This document shows, one piece after another, positions 45,050 through 57,242 of a stretch of DNA of 64,000 nucleotides. Below the pieces are notes generated by a model, which had not been told where the DNA came from, made no database searches, and saw nothing but the letters and a program-made list of their open reading frames with translations. The number at the start of each line of letters is the position of its first letter. Within the stretch, counting starts at the first letter, position 1. The stretch comes from Terebella lapidaria (lineage: Eukaryota; Annelida; Polychaeta; Terebellida; Terebellidae), in NCBI GenBank assembly GCA_949152475.1, contig OX424561.1, forward strand, positions 7,192,001-7,256,000, read 5' to 3'. Made by a program: the position numbers and the translations under genes.

Positions 45050-47900
45050 AAAGCGAAGGCGGATAAAATAGCACAATGCATTATGCATTTACTGTCGCAA
45101 AAACAACTTAAGGAATGACTCTTTTTCTATGAATGTCTTGTACCTGTGATCTTTACCAAGCACCGGCAAGCATTTATACAAAGACCACTGATGCGTCAGT
45201 CGAGACAAATACGGACATCAAACCAGCATCGTCTTAGAACGTACTCAGGCCTAATTCCATAAACTGCATGGCACAAAATTACAACAGTTACGTTTAACGG
45301 CATGACAGAAAAGAGCAAACACATCAATCATACGCTAATGTATTCTCACTTGGGAATTCAAGGATCTGCCAAGTAATTCTGCAATGTTTATATTCATTTC
45401 CAATATCACATTGAGCCCATCGCGTGCGTGCGTGCGTTGACCGTGTGTCAATGTATTAGAGGATATAAATGCGTGTCAAAATAGTTAGTTTTGTCTGCGT
45501 TGATAAATTCGTATGTCCACTACACAGAACATGTTTTTCTTTCTTAAACATCCTGTAATATCTAAGCTGTGAACATTGAGATATCGAACTTCTGACAACC
45601 CCCCCCCCCAAAAAAAAATCACATACTTTATCCTCAAGTTCAAAGCATCCCATGGTTGTCACACATTTAACAAACACCAGATATGTATCTAATTCATAGA
45701 TTATTTAACCAAGGTTCTATCCCCAAGACATGAAGATAATTTGAGTTTTGCACGAAATTTAGGGTAGCGACATATGGGAATATAGGGAAGACGAAATATC
45801 GAGATAGTACCACAAACTTCCTGTGAACTCGACTGTACCATCGACTGTTCCATTGGACACATTCTGTGTACCGAACCCAGCGATTTTGTCGACCGCAGGA
45901 CCATACTTTTCATCTTTATTTAGAGACGTTACTGGAATCATGTGTTCCTCTCGGCATTCACCATTACTATACATATCTCATGTAAAATCCGTGGTTTTGT
46001 TTTGCATTTAGTGTACTCACTGGTTTATGTGAAAAGGTTACCATTGTTGACGCAATATATCAAACTAGAATACACCAAATAAGATGCTTGGTATCCAGAT
46101 GGATACGCAACACTTGTTTCATTGGTCAATCAGAAACCAGTCTTCTTGTTGACCTCCATGACCTACATTACACAACAACCATCGCACTGGCTCATCACTA
46201 TCGCACGTTGGCGATTATGTTAGCTGATTCAGATAACACATAGCAAGAAACGTGAACAATGACTAGTAGATATTCAGAAAACATTATGGAACATTAATAT
46301 CCCTGTCATACACTTTATCAATTGAACAATAAGTAAACCATTATGTAAAGTCAGTGAGTAAAACAATTTTAAAAAAGTACAAATTAACACCCAATACAAA
46401 GCTTGGAAAGGTTGCTGAGAAAATCCGAAATGGTTCGGGGGTTTTTGTGTCAAAATGACAGTTTTAACCTTTCAAGGTCATCGGGGGTCGATTTGAATGT
46501 CACACTCAAATCTCCATACATGGCTCTCTATTTGAATATTTCTAAGCCCTTTCTTACTTCCACTGAAAAATGGACCAAAACACAAACTAGTAGCAACTTG
46601 ATTACGAATATTTTTGCAGACCCAAAAGCTCCGTCACATACAGATCATCGATTCAGAAACAAAAACACTGCATTTGGCTTAATTATTGTGAACAAATATG
46701 ACGTCACATTATTGATGACATCATTGTCTAGACGTAACAAGTACAAGTTCAACAATATATTCAGTCTTGTCTGGTGTCGGTTATTACGTTTCGATTAAAT
46801 CTCGGGTGTATTTAGGTGTGCATGTATTACAGATGGGTTCCTATATCGGTGATGTAATAATAAAACTATTTTAAACTTAAGTTTTCTGTGATATAACCAC
46901 CCTATATATGTCACAAAGGTACATATGGACACAATATGCGTCAATTAAAAATTCTCTGAACATATATGGAGAATCTGAGCACTAGTCTCAAATTCGGCAT
47001 TGTGGACTGAGACGATCGCCTTGTTGAACAAAACGTGAGAAGAGAAGAATAAAATACTTCCTCTCGACTTATTTCATGGTATTGTTGTCAAAATTCCAGG
47101 AAGGTTTGATCATAACCTGAGATGAAAATGCGGATGACGGCCGATGCCGGACGGAAGGCCATGCTAATAGGTAATCAGCTCATAAGTTCGGTAACCTAAA
47201 AACAGTAATTGCTCTGTTCGAAATAAAAGACCACCACACGAGATATCCAGTATTTTTAGTTGGTGTAGTCGTGTTACTGACTGGTTGAGAACTCACAAAC
47301 TGACTGGTTGAGAAGCCGCAAACCGTTCGAAGATGAAGTTGGAATAACACACTGTTCCACCAATATTCATCAACAAAAACCATCGAAGAACTCGATTTCG
47401 GACAACCACTAGCAGACAAGTAAATATTTGACATCAATTAATTACTTGAAGGCATATACTTTACACAGACTTGTCTTCAAAAATTTATTTGTGCATGCGA
47501 ATCACAAAGAACAACTTTTATGTGCATGCAAATCACAAAGAACGAAACACAGGTTCATATATCATGAAGGAAGAAAGGGTTTATTTACAGTTCGAACACC
47601 AAGTACCCGACTACACAGATAAACACATTGATGCGGTTTGCCCCCGGGCTATGTTATCAGGTGCGATAATTCATGATTACCAGATTACAACACACATTAA
47701 CTTCACAGATCGGTACCTCCAATTTTTACACCCTGACGCAAACGGCAAGAGCGACATGAGGACATTTTTTAGTTCACTCCTTCATAATGAGTGAATGAAA
47801 AGCTAACACTGTATTATTCAACCATAAATATGTTGTAAATCTGGCATAAATACCACAGATTAATCCAATGAAAACAACACAAGCTTGTAATTACTGACCT
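45050..47900. repeat. Segmental duplication block paralogous to 8.4-9.9 kb
   Basis: Counterpart of 8400-10300. A C-run (45600-45609), a GTGC run (45426) and a TACCGG element at 46410 are specific to this copy. The minus frame at 45759-45974 (with GFGTQNVSNGTVDGTVEF) was considered as an exon but not supported. The plus frame at 47471-47794 is a shadow of the duplication. Confidence 0.6.
46410..47197 (+). mobile_element. Decayed 'TACCGG' family element
   Basis: It starts AGGTTGCTGAG and ends GTTCGGTAACCT. Inside are TTTCAAGGTCATCGGGGGTC, a CACAAAGGTACATATGGA tail segment and a GGCCGATGCCGGACGGAAGG stretch before the end. The terminal hairpin is recognisable but mismatched. It lacks a long satellite core. 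Confidence 0.6.
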
Positions 47901-48041
47901 ACACGTACAATATTCGCTCGAATACACAAAATTATCATGTCCATGTCGGAAACCACTACAGAAACGAACATTATTCACCACAATCTTCAAATGCTTAACA
48001 ATGTGTAATCAGACCAATTTTTGTGATAATTGCAGTTCTCC

Positions 48042-49109
48042 CTAAGCATCACCATTGGTATCCTCTGGATTGATCACCGTCAGTGGCTGACTCTCGGGAA
48101 GCTTTGACTCTGTGTTTGTGTCTTTGTTCACTGTTCTTGTGGCATGTCCATTCCCTGCAATAGAGTGTGAGTATCGTTCACTCTCCTTTTGACAAGTGCC
48201 ACAAGAGAATGCTGCCGCGATATTGGTGAGGAAAGCCAAGCAAGCAACTCGGATGTCCCTAGACATGATGCCGTAGACGAGCGGGCTGGAACAGATGGCT
48301 ATCGCGTAGAAGACGGCCACCACGACGTACACATCCGCGTGGATGTTGTTGTCGCGATCCGCATTGCGCAGAACCGTGTACGGCACGAAACCCAGCAGGA
48401 TGTTCAGGAATATAACGCCGAACATCTTTGTGATCTGCATCTCGCGCCTCAGTACGATATTTGAGTCCTGGAGATTTCTTGAGATCTTGTAAACGTACCC
48501 AAATATGCAAGCATAGCATAGAACTACGATGATACTGGGTACGATCACCTGTACAATTGTGATCGAGATTACTCGAGCCTTCTGATCAGGCAACAATATA
48601 CATCTTAACATCTTCGGCATGTAGCCTGAGGTATTCAAACTGAAGCCTGGTACAGTACATGCAATCGGGATAGCCCTTGCCATGACGAGAACAAAGGCAA
48701 CATATGCCTGTTTCTTCATCTTCTTGTAGGCGTTGTTGTGTACGACTACGATGTAGCGGTGGATGGCGATAAGCGCCGTGTGCCACAGAGACGACCCGAT
48801 GAAGGCGATCGTGAACTCGGGGTTGAGTTTACACATGATTTCTCCAGCTGTCCATTCCCTCCAGATGTAGGAGTCGATGATGAGAACAACGATCAGACAC
48901 AGACTGAGCACGTCGTTCACTAGAAGACTGGCGATGAAAGTGTTAATCACCGTCCACATGTTCCGCTTGGTTGCTATGGCGACTAAGATCCAGATGTTAC
49001 CAAGCATCCCTCCTATAAAGAAGATCAGCATGACAGTCGCCCCAGCGGATGTAGCCAGTGTGGTTGGCTGCTGGGAGTCAGGAAATAAACTTGACATATT
49101 GTGCATCAT
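48042..49109 (-). CDS. Class A (rhodopsin-like) G-protein-coupled receptor
   Basis: A 355-residue single-exon frame, ATG at 49107-49109, TAA at 48042. Seven hydrophobic segments at about 22-46, 55-79, 96-118, 134-155, 180-205, 228-250 and 260-283. Class A landmarks: N38 in TM1, D66 in LLVND, C93 and C170 for the extracellular disulphide, HRY (117-119) in place of DRY, P191 in TM5, and SSPLVY (274-279) in place of NPxxY. N-glycosylation sequons at N4 and N159; cysteines 303 and 306 could be palmitoylated. IHRYIVVVHNNAYKKM resembles the Tre1/moody/GPR84-type and melatonin-receptor-like receptors; the ligand is unknown. It is an intact gene with no pseudogene copy in the window, lying upstream of the transferase on the same strand. 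Confidence 0.9.
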   Translation of the reverse strand: MMHNMSSLFPDSQQPTTLATSAGATVMLIFFIGGMLGNIWILVAIATKRNMWTVINTFIASLLVNDVLSLCLIVVLIIDSYIWREWTAGEIMCKLNPEFTIAFIGSSLWHTALIAIHRYIVVVHNNAYKKMKKQAYVAFVLVMARAIPIACTVPGFSLNTSGYMPKMLRCILLPDQKARVISITIVQVIVPSIIVVLCYACIFGYVYKISRNLQDSNIVLRREMQITKMFGVIFLNILLGFVPYTVLRNADRDNNIHADVYVVVAVFYAIAICSSPLVYGIMSRDIRVACLAFLTNIAAAFSCGTCQKESERYSHSIAGNGHATRTVNKDTNTESKLPESQPLTVINPEDTNGDA

Positions 49110-50037
49110 TTTGAAATATTTCCTGGATTCGTCATATATGTATCACTAAGTCAATGGAGAATGTTGATAAGTATCCCGTTTGATGTCCTTGGAAGCCTTA
49201 CTTCATTATTCTATGCACATTCCTTTCGAGATCAAGGATGGATATATTTGACGCAATGAAGGCTGTATTTCTTTGGGAATAACACAGGAGAGTGGGTTTC
49301 TATGTTGCAGTTCTGTAACAGAGATTGACCATTTAATTCAATTGCAACGGCTAATGGTCTGGCGAGGAAGCGAGGCAGGAAGTATTCCATCACAAATGTC
49401 ACAGCATGAAGCAATTATGTCCCCACCCGCAAGGTCAATCTTGGCTGGAAGCTCGCACATCATAGTCCAAGAAATGCCTCGTGAAAAATGATCAGCACTT
49501 ATTCTCAGCCGTCATCACTCCGTCGTCTTTTCGCACTCGGTGGTCAACTGCTGTACGCTGTGGTCATTGGCGCTGACTAATCAAGAACAACGGCCCGAGA
49601 CCGTCCAATCAATTGTGATAGAAGGCTAATTGGCTCTCTACAATCATATTTGCACCTCATCAGTCATACTCGACGACTGAAAGGGTAGTCATGTCGTACA
49701 TTATTCTATTATTCTAATAGATGCTCCCGGAGTGAGAGGTCAATGCTCAATCGATAGCCACATGTGCTGTTTGCTGAAAAGACAGGTGAGAAAAGGCCTC
49801 TCAAGTTCATGCATGCAATGCCCATGCACGTGTAATAACACCACACATGGCCACACTGATTTCGCCAGTGAATACATTGGCAGGTTCAGACCCTGATTCA
49901 CATGTCTACAGTTCCTAATGATGGACAGTTCTCCACAGCAGATTGGCCGTTAACGAACGTGTTCCTTCGACTGGGAGTACCCGTGCGATCGCCCACAAAA
50001 CGTTCATCCAAATTCTTGACTTGTCAACGAATCGTGT
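49110..50037. other. Region upstream of the GPCR
   Basis: Expected to hold the 5' UTR and promoter of the minus-strand GPCR. No TATA box at a clear distance was identified. It is less AT-rich than its surroundings between 49.5 and 50.3 kb. Confidence 0.35.
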
Positions 50038-50220
50038 CTAATGTCCCGTGCTTGTAAGTGACAACTTACAACGTGTAATGATATTTCTGGCAGTTTGCAG
50101 ACAGGATCGCGAGCGTTGGAGCGGCCGGTTAGAGTCTTGATGATGGTTGCAGTGTCCGGAACCCACGCCTTGATAATTGCGGGGACTCGGCTCGTGGTCG
50201 TCCCAATCTGATTCTCTCAT
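50038..50220 (-). CDS. Short ATG-started frame, possible 5' exon
   Basis: Not recognised. 60 codons on the minus strand, MRESDWDDHEPSPRNYQGVG onward, hydrophilic and rich in Arg, Ser, Asn and His. It lies in the less AT-rich stretch upstream of the GPCR. It could be an untranslated leader exon with a chance frame, an upstream ORF, or a small exon; there is no second copy to test conservation. Confidence 0.15.
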   Translation of the reverse strand: MRESDWDDHEPSPRNYQGVGSGHCNHHQDSNRPLQRSRSCLQTARNIITRCKLSLTSTGH

Positions 50221-51849
50221 TACAGACCATGCTCTCTCGTTCCTTTGATTGGATCACGTGTCGTGGGTGGATCAGACCTCATGTGCCGCACCCTACTCCC
50301 GCTCACAGCTGTGGGAACAACGGATAATTACATCACATATCACACCGCATGGACAAGATAACGAAGATTAATCGGGAATCACATTCAATGTATGCTATTG
50401 TTGAGTATGAATTCCACAAGGTATATGAACAGATTTGATGTTAAATGCTGTGTGTCACTGATCACACGAATACCAGTTTGAGACATGAATAAAACGTCGG
50501 GATTTATTTCTTTATCAAGATATTATTTTAGGTATTTTGTCACTTTTGTCAGTAAAATCGAATCTCAATATAGAAGACGTGGTAGGTATGTGCAAAACCC
50601 ACACCTAGGCTATCTCACGGCACGTTATAAATAGTTCGGACATGAATGAAAATTATGACATACTGATCGCTGTGAATCGCTGTTCAACGATTTCCCAATT
50701 CTTATTCTAGCATCAGACAAGTAACTTTCAAAGTTCAGTTTTCCGTGTCATTGGGGACCGAGAATAGGCCTACTCTGACGGCGACATCCATTCAATGAAC
50801 AAGACAATTTGCTGCACAATATGGATTACGTCTTGGGACTTCGTCATATTTCCGAGAGATATTACATGTAATTGACGAGATATTGACGTCAGTCCGGGCG
50901 TCAGTCCCACAGTGCTTCAGAACCCATTTACACGCTAATTCCAAAAAAAAAATCGAAATTACTTTGAATAAGCTCCCACTCCTCCACCGGCCTTCGAGTA
51001 ACAGGGCGACTACAGTCTGCCGTGAGAGCATTTGGGTTAGGAGAGGACAACTCAATAATAGTGCAAGAATATAATTTAGCAAAACACCCATATATATATA
51101 ATAATTATGCCATATTATTTACCAGGTATATGGCGTATTTTTGATCATGTACGATATACTTGTACAAGTTTTGTTTTGGAAGTTTCCTTTTTTTTACATT
51201 GAAGACGAATATCGTATGCAAGTCCTGTTCGGCAACTAATCAGGCTATTCTGATAGTACATATATCTACACCTCTGGTGCTATTGCGACATGATCATAGA
51301 ACGAAGAAAACGACAGTAAAGCCATGATTTGCTCTGATCTGCACCTACTTCAGAGAGATGAATTCCGGTGTTGGTTGCAACATGATAGTTTGGAGACATC
51401 AAATGCAACGGGTTGTATATACACAGAATGCGGGGCATTTTTTTTCTTGGGCTGTCTTTAGACGTCATCTTCCGCAATGACCAGTCAATGATATTACGGT
51501 CAATAAGAAATTACATGTACCCGTCGAATTACATATTCGTAACGATATGCAAAACAATTATGCCAATCAGCATGGAAGTGCCTTGAGAGGGAGATCTATT
51601 TACCTGTCATCTTCTGTTGCAAAGTATTAGGTAGCACATACTTAAAGTTACGCATAATACGTTTTTGTCAGCAAAAATCCCGGCATTATGTCAATTCCCG
51701 CCTATCATGTTTTCGATTCTGATTAACGTTGGTTTCTTTACCTGATATATCTGCAGTGGTTTCCTTTATGACGTTTTTGCTCTTTGCGACAATCAATCGA
51801 GGAAGCGCATTTCCATAAATCCTGGCATCAGGCGTTAAGTCTAGGAGCG
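50221..51849. other. Non-coding, nothing recognised
   Basis: Only short frames without features. The minus frame at 50792-51091 has a hydrophobic start but no conserved motif. Confidence 0.4.
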
Positions 51850-52240
51850 ACAAAACGGAATCACCAGGCAAGGCTTTGGATTATCCGCTAGGTGTGAGTA
51901 ACGATCTCCCTGGCAACTGTCGCGACACGCTCATATCCATCTAGTTTATAGTCACACCGCAGTGCCGGGCGCACGACTGGAAAACAACATTCACAGGCGC
52001 ATCTCGGGACCGCGGTACAGGATACTGGCAGGGAGAGTGTGCAACAGCACTCCTTCCTTGCACCTTTATCAGAGCAACAGAAATGGCAGGGACTCTTTCT
52101 CTCACTTCGCTTTGCGTGCCATGGAGCTAGCGGCAGTTACCGACACAGCATAGCGCGCACTCCACAGGGAGCAGCCAATCGGCGCCCTCGCCCAGCACGC
52201 GCCTCCTGGCAACAGCCATTCAATGATTCTGGTTAGTTGT
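51850..52240. promoter_or_regulatory. GC-rich, CpG-containing patch, possible promoter
   Basis: The only long stretch outside repeats with many CpGs (for example TCGCGACACG, GGGACCGCGG, AGCGCGCACTC, CGCCCTCGCCCAGCACGCGC). It contains a CCAAT box in GCAGCCAATCGGCG and two CTGGCAAC motifs (about 51912 and 52207) resembling RFX X-box half sites. A promoter is plausible, in either direction; on the minus strand it could serve the GPCR or the missing 5' end of the transferase. Confidence 0.4.
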
Positions 52241-52437
52241 AGTTTGTTGTGAATTCTGGGAGATATCCACACCCACAAAGGGCGTAGTAAGAACCAATGC
52301 TCCTCTACCTTATACTAAACACGCTCGACAGTATTACACAAGAAAAACAACTAGCGAGCATACTCTCGTTCTATTGCTAACGGATTGCTAAATTGGCCTA
52401 CCGGGTAGTCCAAGAAAATAGCATGAAAGCTAAGGGA

Positions 52438-53162
52438 GGTTACCGAGAATATGTACATATACAGTGTTTTATATGTCACAGAACATCTTTTTCCACTCAC
52501 ATTGCCGTTTTGATCTTCCAAACTTATTGAAGGTCAAATTTAAAATTACCACCAAATCATATAATTTTTCCATGTATAGTTTGGGATCATGTGCCAATAT
52601 ATAAGTTCTACCTTGATGTATCCTAGTTCACTCCATGTAGGACCCTCATGAAGGACGTCACTGAAATTCACATTATGAAGGGGACGTGACTGAAAGTCCA
52701 ACAAAACTTCATCTTTCAAGGCGATCGGACAAATTCAAGGTCAACACTCAAATCGTCATATATGACTCCCTATAAGAATGTGCAAATATCAAACTCTATC
52801 TTCAAGCATTGCAGGAGTACCACTTCAACGTCATTATTAAGGAAAAGGTGACTCAAATTTACTGAGTCCAAAATTTTTCAAACTTTACTTCAGATTTTTA
52901 ACGAACAAACAAATTGGGCGGACCTTAGAAAATCAAAATGGTCGCAACATACAGATTGGCGATGCAAGAGCAACAAAACTTATACAACTCATAAAAGTAT
53001 TTAGTAGCGTGGGAAGCAATGCGAAAATGAATAAAAATTACTTCAAAACATAATGTTTTGAGAAAAAAGTATTTTTGTGCAAAATTCCAGACTCGACCAT
53101 AAATGTTGACGGGCGGACAGGCGCAACGCCACGCCGTCATTGGACTATAGATTCGGTCACCT
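52438..53162 (+). mobile_element. Decayed 'TACCGG' family element
   Basis: It starts GGTTACCGAGAATATG and ends ATTCGGTCACCT. The core holds GGTCAAATTCAAGGTCA-like remnants (near 52730), a CAAGAGCAACAAAACTTATAC tail segment and GACGGGCGGACAGGCGCAAC before the end. The hairpin is degenerate. Confidence 0.65.
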
Positions 53163-53169
53163 GAATAGA

Positions 53170-55620
53170 ATCGTCCAACGCAGAGATAGCTTACACGTTT
53201 GCAGCATAAAACGAAACGGAAGACGGTTTTTATCAGTATTACAAAGATGCCCGGATACAGTGGTCACTGGACGGCTTGGTTATCCAATCTGCTCTTTCAG
53301 TCACACGAAGCTCACACTTATTACGCTGATGTAAATCTTTATAATATTGCACAGTTTACCTGGCGTGATCGTACTACCCGTTGATGTTACGGGACCTGGA
53401 CCGCAGAGCACGATTGGTCAGAGCACGATTGGTTCAACTTTTGTTCAGTGGATTGATGTCTGGAATGTATCACCGCTATTCGTGCGGGCTACGCTTGACG
53501 TGTACACAATCGTTTCCAACACATCATTATTACTTCAAGTGATCTGGTAGAGCAGTCAGTAGTTTAATTTCAACACAAGGATCACATACACCTACAGCAT
53601 TCATATATGGTTTTCATGTTCAGAATCCCTACATTCTTTTAAAAATGGAAATATGGGTGAATACCACGTAATCAAAAACCAGTACCATGGACTTTCACCA
53701 TGAACTTTCACTAGAGATCACGAATCAATTAGGTTGATTTCTATTTACAAATGTCAAGTGACAATGAGTCAACAGGACGGCACTCATCTGGCACCTCCAT
53801 AACATGAAATGCTCCTTTGGGGTAACATAAATAAAGATCAAGGCCAGATTATTGGAAACACGATTGTCCTGAATGTAATGTAGCAAGTTCGTAGTTTCTG
53901 CTATCCGGTTGTCACGACGGTAAAAGGCAACGATTACCGTAGTTTCTGTTATCTGGTTGTCACGACGGTAAAGGGCAATGGTATTTCAGGTTGAAACTGT
54001 ATTCAAATGTCAAGTTTAACATTATTTTAACATGCTACTGTCAGTATCGGCGCTATTTGCTACAACATGTATTCACGTTCAGAACATATAATATATATAT
54101 GTATGACACCCTGTCATCTCATTATTGCACATGTGTGCGGATAATTTCTGAAATATAATAACAACTTACGGATAATTGTGTTTATAATTACACCCAAAAG
54201 GTGTAATGGTGTTCGTACCACTGATACAGAGATGGCAAAAAAAGACAGCGACAAATGGGCGTGTCATATTTCTGCATGACCTTTACCAGAACTCACGAAA
54301 TGATTGCACAGAACTTGTATTCCAAGGTCGAAGCTTGAGACTGGATAATAAATAACCAGGTACATTTGGGCTCATACACTGGAAGCTACAATTTAATTCC
54401 TGTTAAATGGCAGATATTAGTGACTGTAATGAGTGATATTTAACGGTAAACGTTCCGTTTCCAAAAGGGAACAATTGACAGCTCATATCATTGCAACACG
54501 AGATGAACAACCGACATATCTCACCGACATAATCGTTCTAAGTAGTTTATCGAAATCGTGCCTACCGCGCGTGAACAATATTATGCTCTGATGTAGTCCA
54601 GATCTATACTCGACAAACTATATAGCTATCGCTGTCAGAATCTACTATAGCTTTCCCTGTCGTTACAAGATTTCTTTCAATCATGAAGATGTTTATCAGG
54701 ATTTTTGAAGGGAGTGAGCTGTGAGCTATTGGTTACATATTGGTCCCACATTTGTATGTTTATGCATATACACGTATTCTGCTGTGGGAAATGGTTGCTG
54801 CATGGAAATATTGGTATTGTTTCATTTATAAACAACTGCACATGGTTTATATATTCAATCTGTTTGTATGTTTGCACCACCTGTTTGGAGTTTTATGTGA
54901 TTTTCAGTTTTTATGTCAATGGCAAAAACATGCATATGTCGAAATCAAATAAACATGATCAGACATAATGGGAATGTGTTTAATATGAAAGCCTGACCAC
55001 TGAAACAGCAACCAGGAGCACTAAAATCGTCATCGCAGGTATTTTTCAAGCCTATCCAGTAAGAGTGCAATGCTATTTCTTGGCCTCTTGTAAAATAAGA
55101 ACGCATGCAGGACTTGAGCAACTATTTTTCAAAGAAACAACTCCAATCACGTGCATGATTTCTTGTCCTCGTTAGCACGTGTTTGAGAAATACAAATCTG
55201 ATCCGGAAAACCACTAAGCCACTAGATTAATTTTTGAAATTGAATCAGCATGAACGTGTTCTTCTGTGCCATAGTTAAGATGACAGGTGTAACTGATGCC
55301 CTGGAAAAAATAATTCAAACGAGAATCGAAATTTATCCATCTGCACAGATATTGGGTTCGTATATAACATGGCACACATACGATAAAAAAATCAATATCA
55401 ACGCCATCTGAAAACAAGATTTCAAACATCTTAAAACACACAGTTCTAGTTTCAACTGACATACACTCGATAAACCTCGTGCTGACGAGCCTAGACTGTT
55501 CTGATCACGGATCCCTGGTCGTCAGGTACATCTGTCCCACGCCGTCTCAAGGACGGCAGACCTCCTTGGCAGTACTTGCATTATTGGATGAGTATCGAGC
55601 AGGTTCATGACTGTCACATG
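53170..55620. repeat. Tandem segmental duplication, copy 1 (partner 59.34-62.65 kb)
   Basis: Matching landmarks in order: GTTTGCAGCATAAAACG (53200) with GTTTGCAACGTGAACA (59390); GGTTGTCACGACGGTAAA (53905) with TTGTTGTCACAACAGTGAAA (59944); ATATTCAATCTGTTTGTATG (54852) with 61716; AAGATGACAGGTGTAACTGA (55276) with 62140. A third partial copy lies at 62.93-63.12 and a fragment at 58.6-58.7 kb. No gene is recognised. Near 53885-54000 a 59-bp unit is repeated in tandem. Confidence 0.7.
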
Positions 55621-56759
55621 GCGGACAATTGATTTTAAAGGTAACAAAATCGAGAACATCAGCAGGGTGATCACACTTTGATTAGTAGCGTATCCTCTCA
55701 GATAACCGGCCAAGGACTTTTCGTGATGTGAACTTCCATGGCTTTGCTGCAGGCTCTGGTTCCATCGCACAGATTTGTGGCAGAAGAACACACACAACAC
55801 ACATTCCCGCTAAACTAAGAATATGTTTCAAATGCTATTTATGTCTGCACGTGACATTGATTCGTGATAACATTTATCCCTATGCATTATTCATATTATT
55901 ATTCATTTCATTCATTTTCTATTGCGATACCAACATTATCTTCTACCTGAACAGGTAGAGATGCCATGCATTGCGATACCAACATCATAGTCTACCTGAA
56001 CAGGCAGAGATGCCATGTATCTCGATTATCGACGTTCATGGTCAAGAAACTGTGCCTTCTGCGATGCAGTCTGGAAAAAAACAAGCACGTTAACGTGCTC
56101 ATGAATTATTTAATAATCACAGTGACTGAAGTAACACGATATACGTTCTTGGGTCAAATTTTGTTACAGTGGTAAGTCAAAGAGTCATTGGTCTACTCAG
56201 AACAATACAATAACCCAGTAATTCTTGATTATATGGGAGCCACGTGTTATAATTCTCTGTTTAATGCGTTCGCCCTGAGAGGAAACCCAAGGGGTAATGC
56301 CTGACCCCAGTCACAATAACTTGTCCCATCTCGCTAGGAACAGGAGATATGTGGCTCAGTATTGGATGTTCACATCTCAATGAGCCTAGTTACCCGCTGC
56401 TCGATAACTCGATAACACAGCACCACTTAATAAATACAGATATACGTTATGCTCTCAGTGTGGTAGCTAGTGATATCACTCATGAATCTTCAACCAAGTT
56501 TATATCAGAAATATGGAACACCAACTCTTATACCCTGCTAGATACAGGACGAGTCGAACGTCCTTATTATTTTTTAAATATATTGCTTGCCTGCCTACCT
56601 ACCTACACACATACATGTGCATACGACTGTAAAATCGTGTGGTCACGATCAGTCTCGAACAACATTTGCAGTCCATACTGTTCTTCATCACCCGAACTGA
56701 GCGTATCTCCATCTGTTACTGTACCTGAATGGATTTGAACCGATTAAAAGAAGATGCAT
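55621..56759. other. Non-coding with a 49-bp tandem duplication
   Basis: ATTGCGATACCAACATTATC starts at 55921, and its variant starts again at 55970, followed each time by CTACCTGAACAGG and AGAGATGCCATG. Elsewhere nothing is recognised. Confidence 0.5.
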
Positions 56760-57140
56760 GTATGTATCAACCTATTACCATCAATATACCGGTAACCAGA
56801 TTTTGATGATGCCTATAAAGAATGTAAAATACAACAGTTTCGCAACGAAAATACATCGCCACCAAATATGTATAGCCAAAGCCACAATGGCGTCACCAGG
56901 GCCAGACATTATGTAAAATATAGGTGTCTGTAATGTTATAAGTTTCTCTATATAGAGAAATGGACGTGGAATCATACCCAGTATTAAGTATTCCGAGCAA
57001 ACAAACCAGTGTCCGTTATCCAATCTCACAGTCAGGGGACAGAAAGTCATATCAGGCATACGAAGTGAGAGAAAACAAAAATGACAGGGAAAATCATGAA
57101 CCCCCAAAAATGGCCATTAGGAGGTGAAATCAGGTGTTAT
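56760..57140 (+). pseudogene. Penelope-like fragment plus its untranslated repeat
   Basis: 56765-56950 translates, across indels, like the fragment at 32432 (INLLP, PDFDDAYKECKIQQF, GVTRARHYVK). It is followed at 56960-57140 by the GACGTGGAATCA...GTGAAATCAGGTGTT repeat also found beside the RT copy at 30.24-30.42 kb. It is decayed and cannot be translated as one protein. Confidence 0.55.
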
Positions 57141-57205
57141 AGATAGAATATATCTATAATATATCTATAATATATCTATATATCTATAATTTATATATAG
57201 AAAAT
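57141..57205. repeat. ATATCTATA microsatellite-like run
   Basis: Repeats of AATATATCTATA with variations directly beside the Penelope-like fragment. Confidence 0.7.
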
Positions 57206-57242
57206 AAACAATGATATCCTGGAGTAATATGCGGAATTTTTG

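Noticed and set aside
45701..45974. Minus-strand frame with GFGTQNVSNGTVDGTVEF considered as an upstream transferase exon
   Set aside because: No donor in the needed phase and only loose resemblance to the expected region.
48189..48923. Plus-strand and alternate minus frames over the GPCR
   Set aside because: Shadows caused by the GC-richer coding sequence of the receptor.
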